64,000 bases of DNA. Origin: Desulfobotulus alkaliphilus (GTDB lineage Bacteria > Desulfobacterota > Desulfobacteria > Desulfobacterales > ASO4-4). Below, one piece after another: positions 1 through 9,119 of this stretch. The position numbers were made by a program, and so were the translations under genes. Position 1 is the first letter of the stretch, and each line of letters opens with the position of its first letter. Under the pieces are notes generated by a model. The model saw nothing but the letters and a program-made list of their open reading frames with translations. It made no database searches and was not told the origin of the DNA. Location of the stretch: NCBI RefSeq assembly GCF_007830435.1, contig NZ_VLLC01000001.1:254159-318158 (forward strand), written 5' to 3'.

Positions 1-328
1 CCACAGCCAAAAGGAGATTGAAAAATGGTCCCGCAGCCACAATGAGCATACGCTTCCATACGGGTTTGTGGGTAAAGGATAAAGGCAGGTCCTCTTCGGG
101 CAGCTCTGCTCCGGGCTCGTCCCCCACCATTTTAACGTAGCCTCCCAGAGGAATGGCGGAAATCCGAAAATCCGTCCGTCCGGATTTCCATCCGGCAAGC
201 CTCGGGCCAAAACCGATGGAAAAACGCTCAACCCCTACTCCCAGCATGCGCGCCAAAAGATAATGGCCCAGCTCATGGATAAAAATAAGAACACTTAAGA
301 CCACCAGAAAGGATAAAAGGCTGGTCAT
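1..328 (-). CDS. rseP: RseP-type site-2 zinc metalloprotease, N-terminal part
   Basis: Only the first 109 residues are in the window; the gene runs off the left edge. RseP is an intramembrane zinc protease of the inner membrane that cuts anti-sigma factors and other membrane substrates in the envelope stress response. The N-terminal hydrophobic helix carries the zinc-binding motif HELGH (about residues 18-22), followed by a stretch reading GFGP and then PLGGYVKM, the conserved membrane re-entrant region of the family. The ATG at 328 is preceded by GGAGG. It lies downstream of dxr on the same strand, the order common in bacteria (uppS-cdsA-dxr-rseP), but a 430-bp gap with a mobile-looking repeat separates them. 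Confidence 0.93.
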   Translation of the reverse strand, partial: MTSLLSFLVVLSVLIFIHELGHYLLARMLGVGVERFSIGFGPRLAGWKSGRTDFRISAIPLGGYVKMVGDEPGAELPEEDLPLSFTHKPVWKRMLIVAAGPFFNLLLAV

Positions 329-432
329 ATAACCTCCGAATGCCAGAAATGATGTGTAACTGTTCTGTATAAAGGTATGTCCTTATATACTCATGAAGGG
401 AATCATTATATTTTATCTCTTAAAAAATATTC

Positions 433-692
433 TTAATTATTCAGCACAATTGATTTCGAAGTGCCAATGCTGTAATTGCAGCAGCTTCGTACTGTTGCAA
501 GGCTCCGAGGCTATTTGAAAGTGACATTGCAATCGTTTCGGATTCCGGCACTCAAGCTCTAAAACCAAAGCTCATCATGTAAACGATGCAGCCTTTTCAG
601 GCTTGAGTGCCGGAGTACGTCACGGGCAAATAGTCTGGAGCCTGTGAATCTGTCTTGCAGGTATGATATGAAAAACTGTGCTGAACAGCAAC
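433..692. repeat. Mosaic inverted-repeat element, copy A (left arm, type I cassette, right arm)
   Basis: This non-coding copy lies between dxr and rseP. Its left end reads TTAATTATTCAGCACA and its right end CTGTGCTGAACAG, an imperfect terminal inverted repeat shared with the copies at 43559, 60976 and 63885. Inside, a 12-bp inverted repeat (545-556 CCGGCACTCAAG, 602-613 its complement) encloses a 45-bp loop. The flanking arms also pair: CTATTTG.AAGTGAC near 510 against GTCACGGGCAAATAG near 620. No direct repeat of the flanks is seen, so its insertion footprint is lost or it was inserted long ago. Confidence 0.85.
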
Positions 693-753
693 CCACGCCG
701 TGTTACGGCGTTTTGTCATAGAGTAACTTTTGAAGTTACTCAGAAGTTACAAA
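693..753. repeat. Short repeat with two hairpins, shared with 25439-25563
   Basis: Directly after copy A is a segment with two perfect small hairpins, CGCCGT-gtt-ACGGCG (about 693-707) and GAGTAACTT-ttg-AAGTTACTC (721-741). The string GTTACGGCGTTTTGTCATA followed by AGTAACTT recurs at 25439-25465, and AGTTACTCAGAAG plus ACAAAG recurs at 25546-25563. There the two halves are separated by about 80 bp of other sequence. On the minus strand this lies just downstream of the dxr stop, so it could act in RNA 3'-end formation, but no long T-run follows. Confidence 0.6.
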
Positions 754-756
754 GAT

Positions 757-1908
757 TCATACACTGCGGATCAGAGACAAGGCTGTCTGTCTGGCGTTGG
801 CATCCGCCTGCAGAAGATCCTCCAGATCCTTTACACGGTGGTTCTCCGTAGCCATCAGGGTTTCGGCAATGAGCCCGGAAATACGGGGAAAGGGGATACG
901 CCCCTGCAAAAAAGCTTCCACCGCTACTTCATTGGCAGCATTCAGGACAGCGGGAAAAACACCCCCTTCACGGGCGGCATCAAAGGCAAGACCCAGACAG
1001 GGAAAGCGTTCCAGATCCGGGGCTTCCATACGCATGTCCAGCGCAGAAAAGTCCGGTAAAGGCAGGTTCAGGGGCAAGCGCTCAGGCCAGGAAAGGGCCA
1101 GGGCTATGGCCCCTTTCATGTCGGGAATTCCCATCTGCGCCATCACCGTACCGTCACAAAAGGCCACCATGGAATGCACTATGCTCTGGGGATGCACCAC
1201 CACATCAATTTTCTCTACGGGAACGGAGAAAAGATGCATGGCTTCAATGACTTCCAGTCCCTTATTCATCAGGGTGGCAGAATCTATGGAAATTTTTCTG
1301 CCCATATTCCATGTGGGATGGGCAAGGGCATCTTCGGGTCGAATATCATCAAAACTGCTTTTATGACGGGTTCTGAAAGGGCCACCGGAAGCGGTGAGCA
1401 AAAGTTTGGCCACATCCCCTCCCCTCTGCCCGGCAAGGCACTGAAACACGGCGGAATGCTCGCTGTCCACGGGAAGAATATCCACCCCCCTCTCACGGGC
1501 AAGGGGCATGAGCAGTCCGCCAGCCACCACAAGGGATTCCTTGTTGGCCAAAGCAAGGGTTTTCCCGGCATCCACGGCAGCCATGGTGGGCAGAAGCCCG
1601 GCAGCCCCCACAATGGCGGCAACCACGGTATCCACTTCCGTGTGGGTGGCCGCAGCAATATACCCGGCATCCCCGTAAAGAACCTCCACGCCATGGGCAG
1701 CGCCACTCCTTTGCAGTGCAAGGGCCCCTGCCTCCGTGCGCAGAACCACCACACGGGGTTTCAGCAGAGCCATCTGCTCAGAGAGAAGGTCCACATTGTC
1801 CCCCGCCGCAAGGACAAGGGCCCTGTAACGGTCCGGAAATCTGCGGACAATTTCAACAACATTGCGGCCAATGGAGCCGGTACATCCCAGAATGCAGAGA
1901 TTTTTCAT
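757..1908 (-). CDS. dxr: 1-deoxy-D-xylulose 5-phosphate reductoisomerase
   Basis: Dxr (383 aa, normal length) makes 2-C-methyl-D-erythritol 4-phosphate, the committed step of the MEP isoprenoid pathway, in the cytoplasm using NADPH and a divalent metal. The nucleotide-binding motif GCTGSIGRN is at residues 8-16, LANKESLV at about 120-127, and the metal ligands fit D148 and E150 of PVDSEH and E219 at the end of MGRKISIDSATLMNKGLE. It lies 4 bp after cdsA and two genes after uppS, which uses isoprenoid products, so an operon is likely. The stop is followed by a hairpin-rich repeat rather than directly by rseP. Confidence 0.98.
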   Translation of the reverse strand: MKNLCILGCTGSIGRNVVEIVRRFPDRYRALVLAAGDNVDLLSEQMALLKPRVVVLRTEAGALALQRSGAAHGVEVLYGDAGYIAAATHTEVDTVVAAIVGAAGLLPTMAAVDAGKTLALANKESLVVAGGLLMPLARERGVDILPVDSEHSAVFQCLAGQRGGDVAKLLLTASGGPFRTRHKSSFDDIRPEDALAHPTWNMGRKISIDSATLMNKGLEVIEAMHLFSVPVEKIDVVVHPQSIVHSMVAFCDGTVMAQMGIPDMKGAIALALSWPERLPLNLPLPDFSALDMRMEAPDLERFPCLGLAFDAAREGGVFPAVLNAANEVAVEAFLQGRIPFPRISGLIAETLMATENHRVKDLEDLLQADANARQTALSLIRSV

Positions 1909-1912
1909 GGTT

Positions 1913-2719
1913 TCAGCACACCCATATACGCATGATCAGAACCACGGGAGCCGCAAAAAGAAGGGCATCAATGCGGTCCAGCATACCGCCATGCCCGGGC
2001 AGAAGGGTTCCTGAGTCCTTTACACTGGAAAGCCTTTTCTGCATGGACTCAAAAAGATCGCCCATGGGTGCCACAAAGGCGGTTACAAGGGCAGTAAAAA
2101 GGACGGGGAGCATGGAAAAGGAAGGCAGGAAAAAAATTTTGAACAAAAAAGCCATGGCAAGGGTCAGAATCACGCCACCGAAAAAACCTTCCAGGGTTTT
2201 TGCAGGGCTAATGGCCGGAGCCAGCTTCCGTTTCCCGAAAAACCTGCCCGCATAATAGGCACCCGTATCTCCGCATGCCACAAGGAGCAGGGTAAAGAAA
2301 ACCCAGGCAATGCCATGGTCTGTCATACGCAGTACCCCAAGACAGGCCACGGGAAAGGCGATCCATAAAAAGCCCTGCATTTCACCGGGAATGGCTGACA
2401 AAAGCCCCGGACGCGGACCAAAGCGGAACATGCAGAAAGCAGCAAGGGCAAGAAAGGCAAGGCAAAGTCCGGCAAAAAGCCCTGCCAGCCCCCAGAAGGA
2501 AAAAAGAACCGGAAAAGACAGCCCAAGGCGGGCAACCCAGCGCAGTTCGGGTTCCGGAGCCAGGGCAGACCTTGCATCCATGATGTAATGGTATTCCGAC
2601 TGGGCAATCAGCGCCACGGCAAAAATCGTGAGAAAAAAGAGAAAAGGCCCCCCCGCCGCAATCAGCCAGACCAGAAGGGGAAGGGCCAGTATGGCAGTAA
2701 GCCAACGGGTTCCATGCAT
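1913..2719 (-). CDS. cdsA: Phosphatidate cytidylyltransferase (CDP-diglyceride synthase)
   Basis: CdsA makes CDP-diacylglycerol from phosphatidate and CTP in the inner membrane, the entry to all phospholipids. The 268-aa protein has several hydrophobic helices and the family signature in its C-terminal half: GDTGAYYAGRFFGKRKLAP, SPAKTLEG, then KDSGTLLPGHGGMLDRIDA. The frame is open upstream to 2809, but the ATG at 2719 is chosen because GGAG stands 9 bases before it and because its protein starts with a membrane helix, as the family does. That leaves about 100 bp after uppS. Confidence 0.95.
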   Translation of the reverse strand: MHGTRWLTAILALPLLVWLIAAGGPFLFFLTIFAVALIAQSEYHYIMDARSALAPEPELRWVARLGLSFPVLFSFWGLAGLFAGLCLAFLALAAFCMFRFGPRPGLLSAIPGEMQGFLWIAFPVACLGVLRMTDHGIAWVFFTLLLVACGDTGAYYAGRFFGKRKLAPAISPAKTLEGFFGGVILTLAMAFLFKIFFLPSFSMLPVLFTALVTAFVAPMGDLFESMQKRLSSVKDSGTLLPGHGGMLDRIDALLFAAPVVLIMRIWVC

Positions 2720-2821
2720 GTCGGTCTCCGTTTCAACCGGGTCATCCGGCTTTTCATGAAAAAAAAGGATCTCCCCTATCAGGAAGATCCCACAGGCTGC
2801 CATGGGCATATTCCCATGGAA

Positions 2822-3562
2822 TCAGGCATCTTTTACCTTACCGAAACGACGGTCCCGTTCCTGATACCCTTTGAGTATTTCCAGATATTCCTGTCTGGAA
2901 AAATCCGGCCAGAGCGTCGGGGTAAAAACAAACTCCGTATAGGCCAGTTGCCAGAGCATGAAATTGGAAAGGCGCATCTCACCGCTGGTACGGATCAGAA
3001 GATCCGGATCCGGCATGCCCGCCGTATACAGGTGGCCTGCAAGATCTTCCTGGGAAAGGCTTTCCGGGTTCAAAAGCCCCTGCCCCACCTTGATGGCCAC
3101 GGCACGCATGGCCGCTGTCAGCTCGTCCCTGGCACCATAGCTCAGGCAAAGGGTCAGCACCATGCCTGTATTCCCGGCCGTTTCCACCATGATATTTTCA
3201 AGATCCGACCGTACCTTATCGGGAAGCCTGTCCAGCTCACCAATGGCATTGAGCCGGATATTGTTATCCAGCATCTCCTGACGCTCGGAAGCCAGAAAGC
3301 GGCGGAGCAGGGACATGAGGGTCGCCACCTCGCTTTTGGGCCTTTCCCAGTTTTCCGTAGAAAAAGCATAGAGACTTAAGTATGAAATCCCAAGCTCCCG
3401 GCTGGTACGCACCACCGCACGTACGGTTTCAGAGCCCTTTTCATGGCCCTTTACCCGGTTCATCAGCCGTTTTTTGGCCCATCTCCCATTCCCGTCCATG
3501 ATAATGGCCACATGGGCGGGAATGGCTTCAGCGGAGAGTCCGTCAGGCAATTCAGAATTCAA
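2822..3562 (-). CDS. uppS: Isoprenyl transferase (undecaprenyl diphosphate synthase type)
   Basis: This cis-prenyltransferase lengthens farnesyl diphosphate with isopentenyl diphosphate to give the C55 lipid carrier for peptidoglycan and O-antigen. It has the motif MDGNGRWAKKR with the catalytic Asp, SYGARDEL, and near the C-terminus DLLIRTSGEMRLSNF and LWQLAYTEF. An ATG at 3616 would overlap frr by 65 bases with an Arg/Lys-rich extension that reads as frr shadow. The TTG at 3562, with AAGGA five bases upstream and a short overlap with the frr stop, gives the usual length of 246 aa and is preferred. Confidence 0.93.
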   Translation of the reverse strand: MNSELPDGLSAEAIPAHVAIIMDGNGRWAKKRLMNRVKGHEKGSETVRAVVRTSRELGISYLSLYAFSTENWERPKSEVATLMSLLRRFLASERQEMLDNNIRLNAIGELDRLPDKVRSDLENIMVETAGNTGMVLTLCLSYGARDELTAAMRAVAIKVGQGLLNPESLSQEDLAGHLYTAGMPDPDLLIRTSGEMRLSNFMLWQLAYTEFVFTPTLWPDFSRQEYLEILKGYQERDRRFGKVKDA

Positions 3563-4109
3563 GGACTTCCTTCTCTTTCGCCTTCTGGAGGTCTTCAACC
3601 TGACGGATGTGATCATCGGTCAGCTTCTGGATCTGATCCTGCCCCTTGAACATCTCATCTTCAGAGATATCCCCGTCTTTTTTAAAGGCCTTCAAGGTCT
3701 CATTGGCATCCCTGCGAAGATTCCTCACACCAACCTTGTATTCCTCACAGGTTTTGCCCACCTGCTTGACAATATCCTTGCGCCGCTCTTCGGTCAGGGG
3801 AGGAATGGAAATGCGGATCACCTTGCCATCGTTGGAGGGGGTAAGCCCCACATTGGCCTTCAGAATCCCCTTTTCTATCTCCTTCATGGCCGTTGCATCC
3901 CAGGGCTGTATCACAAGAAGGCGGCTTTCAGGGGTTGATATGGAAGCCATCTGATGCAGAGGCGTCAGCGTTCCGTAATAATCCACACGCACGGCATCCA
4001 GCATGTTTGCAGATGCTCTTCCCGTACGCACCTTCAGCAGATCAGCCTTAAGGGCATCAATGGCCCTTGCCATTTTTTCCTGTGTTTCTGAGTAAACGGT
4101 ATCCAGCAT
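3552..4109 (-). CDS. frr: Ribosome recycling factor
   Basis: RRF works with EF-G to split the post-termination ribosome in the cytoplasm. The 185-aa length is exactly typical. The protein starts MLDTVYSETQEKM and has the conserved KVRTGRAS region and VDYYG(T)LTPLHQMA in the first domain. The long helical tail RRDANETLKAFKKDGDISED is also characteristic. AGGA precedes the ATG. It sits between pyrH and uppS, the almost universal order rpsB-tsf-pyrH-frr. Confidence 0.98.
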   Translation of the reverse strand: MLDTVYSETQEKMARAIDALKADLLKVRTGRASANMLDAVRVDYYGTLTPLHQMASISTPESRLLVIQPWDATAMKEIEKGILKANVGLTPSNDGKVIRISIPPLTEERRKDIVKQVGKTCEEYKVGVRNLRRDANETLKAFKKDGDISEDEMFKGQDQIQKLTDDHIRQVEDLQKAKEKEVLEF

Positions 4110-4196
4110 ATTGCAGTCCTTTTTTTATGACCTGACATTCCAAAAAGACCCCAACAAAAAGCATCAGGATCTGTTCCATGGCAGAGCTGTCAGAAA

Positions 4197-4910
4197 TCAG
4201 CGGATCAGGGTGCCAATACTCTCATCACCGCATACAACCCGGGCGATATTCCCCTTGCCCAGAAGATCAAAGACACTTAAGGGCAGTCCATTATCCATGG
4301 CCAGAGAAATGGCTGTCATATCCATCACATGGAGCTGGCGTTCCAGCACTTCCATATAGGTCAGATTTCTGATGAGTTTTGCATCGGCATTTTTCTCAGG
4401 ATCGGAATCATAGACGCCGTTCACCTTGGTGGCTTTCAGGAGGATTTCCGCATGGATTTCCTGAGCCCTGAGAACCGCCGCCGTATCCGTTGTGAAATAA
4501 GGGCTTCCCGTTCCCGCAGCAAAAATAACAATGCGCCCCTTTTCCAAATGCCGCACCGCCCGCCGCAGAATAAAAGGCTCACAGACCTCATGCATGGATA
4601 TGGCCGACTGAACACGGGTCTGAAGCCCCCTGCCTTCCAGGGTACCCTGGAGGGCAAGGGAGTTGATCACCGTTGCCAGCATGCCCATATGATCTGCGGA
4701 GGCACGATCCATACCGTAGGAACTGGCGGCGATACCGCGGAAAATATTCCCTCCGCCCACCACCACAGCGACCTCTACGCCCAGATCATGTATCGAGCGG
4801 ATTTCCTCTGCCACATACTGCAGAATATCCGGACGGATGCCGAAGCCCTGATCTCCCATAAGGGCTTCCCCACTCAACTTCAACAATATCCGCTTATATC
4901 CGGGCTTCAA
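4197..4910 (-). CDS. pyrH: UMP kinase
   Basis: PyrH phosphorylates UMP to UDP with ATP and is a hexamer of the amino-acid kinase fold. Visible motifs are [10 protein letters not shown] at the N-terminus, VGGGNIFRG, and [20 protein letters not shown] in the UMP-binding part. The frame also allows a TTG at 4925 inside tsf. The TTG at 4910 has GGAG nine bases upstream and gives [10 protein letters not shown], the usual family start (237 aa). It immediately follows tsf, so translation is probably coupled. Confidence 0.95.
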   Translation of the reverse strand: MKPGYKRILLKLSGEALMGDQGFGIRPDILQYVAEEIRSIHDLGVEVAVVVGGGNIFRGIAASSYGMDRASADHMGMLATVINSLALQGTLEGRGLQTRVQSAISMHEVCEPFILRRAVRHLEKGRIVIFAAGTGSPYFTTDTAAVLRAQEIHAEILLKATKVNGVYDSDPEKNADAKLIRNLTYMEVLERQLHVMDMTAISLAMDNGLPLSVFDLLGKGNIARVVCGDESIGTLIR

Positions 4911-4914
4911 GGTA

Positions 4915-5511
4915 TCAGGCTCCAATCTGGAAGCGGCTGAACCGCTTGATCACAATATTCTCACCAATTTTGCCCACGGTCTCATTCAGAATATCCTGCA
5001 CCGTCAGCTTGGGATCCTTAATATAGGGCTGGGACAGAAGGCAGGCATCCTTATAAAATTTATTGATTTTTCCCTCAACAATTTTATCCACCATGTTCTC
5101 GGGCTTGCCCTCTTCCAGAAGCTGGCCACGATACACATCCCTTTCACGGGCAATCACATCGGCCGGAATATCTTCTGCGGCAAGACCCATGGGTGCCGAA
5201 GCCGCAATGTGCATGGCAATGCTGCGGCAAAAATCAATAAAATCTTCATTTTTGGCAACAAAATCCGTCTCACAACCCACTTCCACAAGAACGCCAATCT
5301 TGCCGCCCATATGGATATAGGCCTCCACACGTCCCTCGGAGGCTTCCCTTCCGGCCTTTTTCTTGGCCGTTGCAAGACCTTTTTTTCTTAAATAATCTAC
5401 GGCTTTTTCCAGATCACCATCATTTTCCTTCAAAGCCGCCTTGCAGTCCATAATACCGGCCCCGGTTTTACCCCGAAGCTCCTTAACCATTTCTGCGCTG
5501 ATTTCCGCCAT
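4915..5511 (-). CDS. tsf: Translation elongation factor Ts
   Basis: EF-Ts exchanges GDP for GTP on EF-Tu. At 198 aa this is the short form without the long coiled-coil duplication of the enterobacterial protein. It has the N-terminal UBA-like segment ([17 protein letters not shown]), the EF-Tu contact motif [12 protein letters not shown] and the MHIAAS segment. It follows rpsB after a 135-bp spacer that contains a strong hairpin, and precedes pyrH. Confidence 0.98.
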   Translation of the reverse strand: MAEISAEMVKELRGKTGAGIMDCKAALKENDGDLEKAVDYLRKKGLATAKKKAGREASEGRVEAYIHMGGKIGVLVEVGCETDFVAKNEDFIDFCRSIAMHIAASAPMGLAAEDIPADVIARERDVYRGQLLEEGKPENMVDKIVEGKINKFYKDACLLSQPYIKDPKLTVQDILNETVGKIGENIVIKRFSRFQIGA

Positions 5512-5546
5512 GGAAACATCTGCCCTTTCTGATGTCTGTTATACCT

Positions 5547-5584
5547 CCCCGGAGAACCCTGCAAAGCCATGCAGTTCTCCGGGG
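5547..5584 (-). promoter_or_regulatory. Intercistronic hairpin between rpsB and tsf
   Basis: An 11-bp GC-rich stem (CCCCGGAGAAC against GTTCTCCGGGG) encloses about 16 bases in the rpsB-tsf spacer. There is no T-run behind it on the minus strand, so it is not a simple terminator. A position between these two genes suits a partial attenuator or an RNA-processing or stability hairpin that sets S2 and EF-Ts levels separately. Confidence 0.6.
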
Positions 5585-5646
5585 CCGTGCATCATTATCT
5601 TTATAGAAAAATTATTAAGTTAAATAAATTATGGCTACCAGCCTGC

Positions 5647-6495
5647 TTATTCGGTCACTTCACCTGTGGCAGGCTCCGTACTTTTCTTGATCACTTCGAT
5701 CACAGGCCCGTCACTGCCATCGGCAATGATCTTGCGCTCACCGGGTTTCATATCGGCGGAAACGGGAGCATCCCCCTCTTCCTTATCCGTGACCGCATGC
5801 ATTTTTTCTTCATAACGGCCCCGACCTTCAAGGTAGGCATCGGCAATGCGGGAAGCGATCAGACGGATGGCACGGATGGCGTCATCATTGCCGGGGATGG
5901 GGAAATCAATGTCATCGGGATCACAGTTGGTATCCACCACGGCAACCGTTGGAATGCCAAGACGCTTGGCCTCCTTGATGGCAATGGCTTCATTTTTGGG
6001 ATCGATGATAAACATGCAGCCCGGCAGTCGGGTCATGTTCTGAATCCCGCCCAGAGTGGCTTCCAGTTTTTCCTGATCCTTGATCATGGAAAGCCTTTCC
6101 TTTTTGGGGAAAAGCTCAATGGAACCATCATTCTGGATGTCTTTGAGGTATTTCAGACGCTCGATACTCTGCTTGACGGTCTGAAAATTGGTCAGCATGC
6201 CACCCAGCCAGCGGTTCTGCACATAATAGGCTTCCGCACGGTTGGCTTCTTCATAAATGGCTTCTCTGGCCTGTTTTTTGGTGCCCACAAAAAGGATGGA
6301 TTCTCCACTGGCACCCACATCGGCCACAAAATCATAGGCCTTGCGGAACATGCGGACGGTCTTCTGGAGATCCAGAATATAAATCCCGTTTCTTGCACCA
6401 AAAATATAGGGCTTCATTTTGGGGTTCCAGCGCTTGGTCTGGTGTCCGAAATGTACGCCCGCTTCCAACAGTTCCTTCATTGTTACATACGCCAT
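5647..6495 (-). CDS. rpsB: 30S ribosomal protein S2
   Basis: S2 binds the head and body junction of the 30S subunit and helps recruit S1. The N-terminus has the typical [27 protein letters not shown] pattern (in two blocks) followed by [13 protein letters not shown]. The protein is 282 aa, longer than the usual 230-260, because of an acidic, low-complexity tail after about residue 230. The leader (6496-6692) has no gene; it holds an inverted repeat CTGATA-GGGA-TATCAG next to the prmC stop and a repeated GGATCC stretch. I did not find a clear promoter there. Confidence 0.98.
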   Translation of the reverse strand: MAYVTMKELLEAGVHFGHQTKRWNPKMKPYIFGARNGIYILDLQKTVRMFRKAYDFVADVGASGESILFVGTKKQAREAIYEEANRAEAYYVQNRWLGGMLTNFQTVKQSIERLKYLKDIQNDGSIELFPKKERLSMIKDQEKLEATLGGIQNMTRLPGCMFIIDPKNEAIAIKEAKRLGIPTVAVVDTNCDPDDIDFPIPGNDDAIRAIRLIASRIADAYLEGRGRYEEKMHAVTDKEEGDAPVSADMKPGERKIIADGSDGPVIEVIKKSTEPATGEVTE

Positions 6496-6692
6496 GTACC
6501 ACTTCTCCTGCGGTTACAGACCGCTTCATTTGGTTGATCTGCCGCCTTCTTCCTTTCCGGGTCCAACCGCATGCGGCACCGGGATCCGGATCCAAAGACG
6601 TGTTAAAATACCTTAGGTAAAAGTCCTTATCCCTCAAAGACTTTTCATTAACCTGATATCCCTATCAGATATCGGGCACAGTCGGCAAGCAC

Positions 6693-7583
6693 TTAGTTCA
6701 TTTTCCGCCGTAAAACCACAACCCTTTCCCTGTCTGCCAGATCCATGACACAGGGAAAAACCTCATAATCCCCGGTCCCTGCAAACAGGTAAGACACATC
6801 CCTGAACTGATCATACCCGATTTCAAGCAGAAGAATACCACCGGGCCTCAGCACATCCCTGACTTCAGAAACAAGGCTGCGGTAGGCAGAAAGACCGTCA
6901 GCACCACCATCCAGGGCAAGGGGAGGTTCATGGTCCCTCACTTCCGGCGCAAGGGCTGCCATGTGGGCCGTAGGAATATAGGGAGGATTGGAAACCACAA
7001 GATCAAAAAGCGTCCCCCGCTTAAAGGCCCCGCACCAGCTTGCCGTTACGGGAAAAACCCTGGCAGCAAGATCCGCATTCCTGATATTTTTCATGGCCAG
7101 CCCACAGGCCGCAATGGAAAGATCCACTGCAAAAACCGTACACAAAGGGCGCTCTGCCGCCACCGCAAGTGCGATGCAACCCGTTCCCGTGCCCAGATCC
7201 AGCACCCGGCAGGCCCTGTCTTCCGGCAGATATTTCAGGGCCTCGGAAACCAGGGTTTCCGTGTCCGGCCTTGGAATCAGTGCCTGTGGACCTGTCGCAA
7301 GGTCCAGGGTCCAGAAACTGCGCTCTCCGGTGATATGGGCCACAGGCTCCCTTGCTGCCCTTCGGCGGATCAGATGCCTGAAAGCATCTCGTTCCGATGG
7401 ATTCAGGGGCTGGTCAAAACGCAGATAGAGATTGAGCCGGGAAGTACCCAGACAATGGGCCAGAAGGATCTCCGCTGTCAGACGGGGACTGTCAATGCCA
7501 TGGGTGGCAAAATATTCCGTGGTCCAGCGCAGCACCTTTCCCACATCCCAGACATCCTTTTTTTCCGGCTCATGCAACGCCAT
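6693..7583 (-). CDS. prmC: Peptide chain release factor N5-glutamine methyltransferase
   Basis: PrmC (HemK) methylates the glutamine of the GGQ motif in release factors, using S-adenosylmethionine. The 296-aa protein shows the SAM-binding loop [13 protein letters not shown] and the catalytic NPPY motif within VVSNPPYIP. The start overlaps the prfA stop by 14 bases, with GGAGG upstream of the ATG. Its substrate RF1 is encoded by prfA directly upstream, the common prfA-prmC pair. Confidence 0.97.
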   Translation of the reverse strand: MALHEPEKKDVWDVGKVLRWTTEYFATHGIDSPRLTAEILLAHCLGTSRLNLYLRFDQPLNPSERDAFRHLIRRRAAREPVAHITGERSFWTLDLATGPQALIPRPDTETLVSEALKYLPEDRACRVLDLGTGTGCIALAVAAERPLCTVFAVDLSIAACGLAMKNIRNADLAARVFPVTASWCGAFKRGTLFDLVVSNPPYIPTAHMAALAPEVRDHEPPLALDGGADGLSAYRSLVSEVRDVLRPGGILLLEIGYDQFRDVSYLFAGTGDYEVFPCVMDLADRERVVVLRRKMN

Positions 7584-8637
7584 GCTGCAGGGCCTCCGCC
7601 TGATAATGGGTTCTCAGGGCATCCACAAGCTGGGCCATATCTCCCTGCAGAACAGCATCCAGACGGTAAAGGGTCAGGCCAATACGATGATCCGTCACCC
7701 GGCCCTGGGGGTAGTTATAGGTCCGGATTCTCCCGGATCTGTCACCCGTTCCCACCTGCTCTTTTCTGTCCGCAGAACGCTTTGCCGCCTGCTCCTGCAC
7801 CAGAGCATCATACATTCTGGCCCTTAAAACCTGCATGGCTTTCAGGCGGTTTTTATGCTGGGATTTCTCGTCCTGACACTGTACCACAATTCCCGTGGGA
7901 ATATGGGTAATGCGCACGGCAGAATCCGTGGTGTTAACATGCTGACCACCGGCACCCTGGGAACGGTAGGTATCAATCCTCAAGTCCTTTTCATCCACAT
8001 GGACATCCACTTCCTCTGCCTCCGGCAGCACCGCAACGGTCACCGCAGAGGTATGAATGCGCCCCTGGGTTTCCGTGGTGGGAACCCGCTGCACACGATG
8101 GATGCCGGACTCATATTTCATCACAGAATAAACACCCCGGCCCTGAATCATGGCCACAACTTCCTTAAAACCGCCCACATCCGGCTCGCTGGCATCGAGA
8201 ATCTCTACCTTCCAGCCGCTGTTTTCCGCAAACCGGGCATACATCCGGAAAAGATCAGCCGCAAAAAGAGCAGCCTCATCCCCACCCGTCCCGGCACGAA
8301 TCTCAAGGATGACATTCTTTCCATCGTTGGGATCTTTGGGCACAAGGAGCTGGTTCAGCTCTCCCTGCAACTGAAGCTCAAGGGCCTCAAGGCGATGGGC
8401 TTCCTCCTGGGCCATCTCACGGATTTCAGGATCCGCATCCCTCAGAAGCAGGGTATTCTCCTCACGCTCCCGGACCACATCCCGGTAAGACCTGAATACG
8501 GCCACAAGCTCGGATATTTCCGCATGTTCCCGCAAAAACTTCTGATAACCTTCCCGGTCCGCAAGAACGGCAGGATCACTCATCAGACGTTCCAGCTCCA
8601 TGAACCGGTCTTCAACTCCCGCAAGTTTTTCAAACAT
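7570..8637 (-). CDS. prfA: Peptide chain release factor 1
   Basis: RF1 ends translation at UAA and UAG. The GGQ motif that triggers peptidyl-tRNA hydrolysis is in [24 protein letters not shown] lies in domain 2, and the codon-reading PxT tripeptide is PTT in [10 protein letters not shown] (RF1 type, not the SPF of RF2). The frame extends to an ATG at 8673, but the ATG at 8637 gives the family start MFEKL and a protein of 355 aa, with AAGG upstream. Confidence 0.97.
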   Translation of the reverse strand: MFEKLAGVEDRFMELERLMSDPAVLADREGYQKFLREHAEISELVAVFRSYRDVVREREENTLLLRDADPEIREMAQEEAHRLEALELQLQGELNQLLVPKDPNDGKNVILEIRAGTGGDEAALFAADLFRMYARFAENSGWKVEILDASEPDVGGFKEVVAMIQGRGVYSVMKYESGIHRVQRVPTTETQGRIHTSAVTVAVLPEAEEVDVHVDEKDLRIDTYRSQGAGGQHVNTTDSAVRITHIPTGIVVQCQDEKSQHKNRLKAMQVLRARMYDALVQEQAAKRSADRKEQVGTGDRSGRIRTYNYPQGRVTDHRIGLTLYRLDAVLQGDMAQLVDALRTHYQAEALQHGVA

Positions 8638-8784
8638 CCCGGCACACCTTACTTCTGCCCCCGTCCCCCCCATGATCCATCACCCTCCCTGTTTCATCAC
8701 TTCCCGCATAGACCTCTGGCCAAAAAAACAAGGTGTGTGAGAATCAAGGATCAGGAATACTCAGGCAGGCTTTTTTTCCAAAAA

Positions 8785-8808
8785 GAAAACCGGCAGATGC
8801 CGGCATGC
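8785..8808 (-). terminator. Possible second terminator between rpmE and prfA
   Basis: On the minus strand a short stem, TGCCGG-CATC-TGCCGG type, is followed by TTTTCTTTTT. It lies about 20 bases behind the stronger rpmE terminator and could act in tandem with it. Confidence 0.4.
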
Positions 8809-8817
8809 ACTTTTCCA

Positions 8818-8850
8818 GAGAAAAAAACCCCGCAAAAAAATCTGCGGGGT
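8818..8850 (-). terminator. Rho-independent terminator of rpmE
   Basis: The stem CCCCGCA...TGCGGGG (8828-8834 with 8843-8849) is followed on the minus strand by seven T. It lies 20 bases behind the rpmE stop and separates rho-rpmE from prfA-prmC. Confidence 0.85.
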
Positions 8851-8869
8851 GCGTCATAAGTGACAAAAA

Positions 8870-9088
8870 CTATTTAGCCAGCTGCTGCTGGTAGTTTCCG
8901 TATTTCTTGCGGAAGCGGTCAATGCGGCCTTCCGTATCCACAAGCTTCTGCTTACCGGTAAAAAAAGGATGGCAGGCGGAACAGATTTCTACCCGGATCT
9001 CTTTTTTTGTGGAAGCCGTTTCAATAACACTGCCACATGCGCAGGTAATGGTTGTTTTTGCGTATTCGGGGTGAATGCCTTCTTTCAT
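8870..9088 (-). CDS. rpmE: 50S ribosomal protein L31, zinc-binding form
   Basis: The 72-aa protein starts MKEGIHPEY and has four cysteines in CACGS and [10 protein letters not shown], so it is the zinc-carrying C+ type of L31. A TTG at 9094 is possible, but the ATG at 9088 has GGAG six bases upstream. It sits between rho and a strong terminator, so it is probably the last gene of a rho-rpmE transcript. Confidence 0.97.
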   Translation of the reverse strand: MKEGIHPEYAKTTITCACGSVIETASTKKEIRVEICSACHPFFTGKQKLVDTEGRIDRFRKKYGNYQQQLAK

Positions 9089-9119
9089 CGTCAACTCCTG
9101 ATGATCCCAAGGGATATGG

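Noticed and set aside
1174..1935. 253-codon plus-strand frame opposite dxr
   Set aside because: It is the antisense shadow of dxr, whose motifs and codon pattern are unmistakable; it lacks a ribosome-binding site and family similarity.
2720..2809. 30-residue N-terminal extension of CdsA
   Set aside because: It has no family similarity, and the ATG at 2719 has a better ribosome-binding site and begins just before the first membrane helix.
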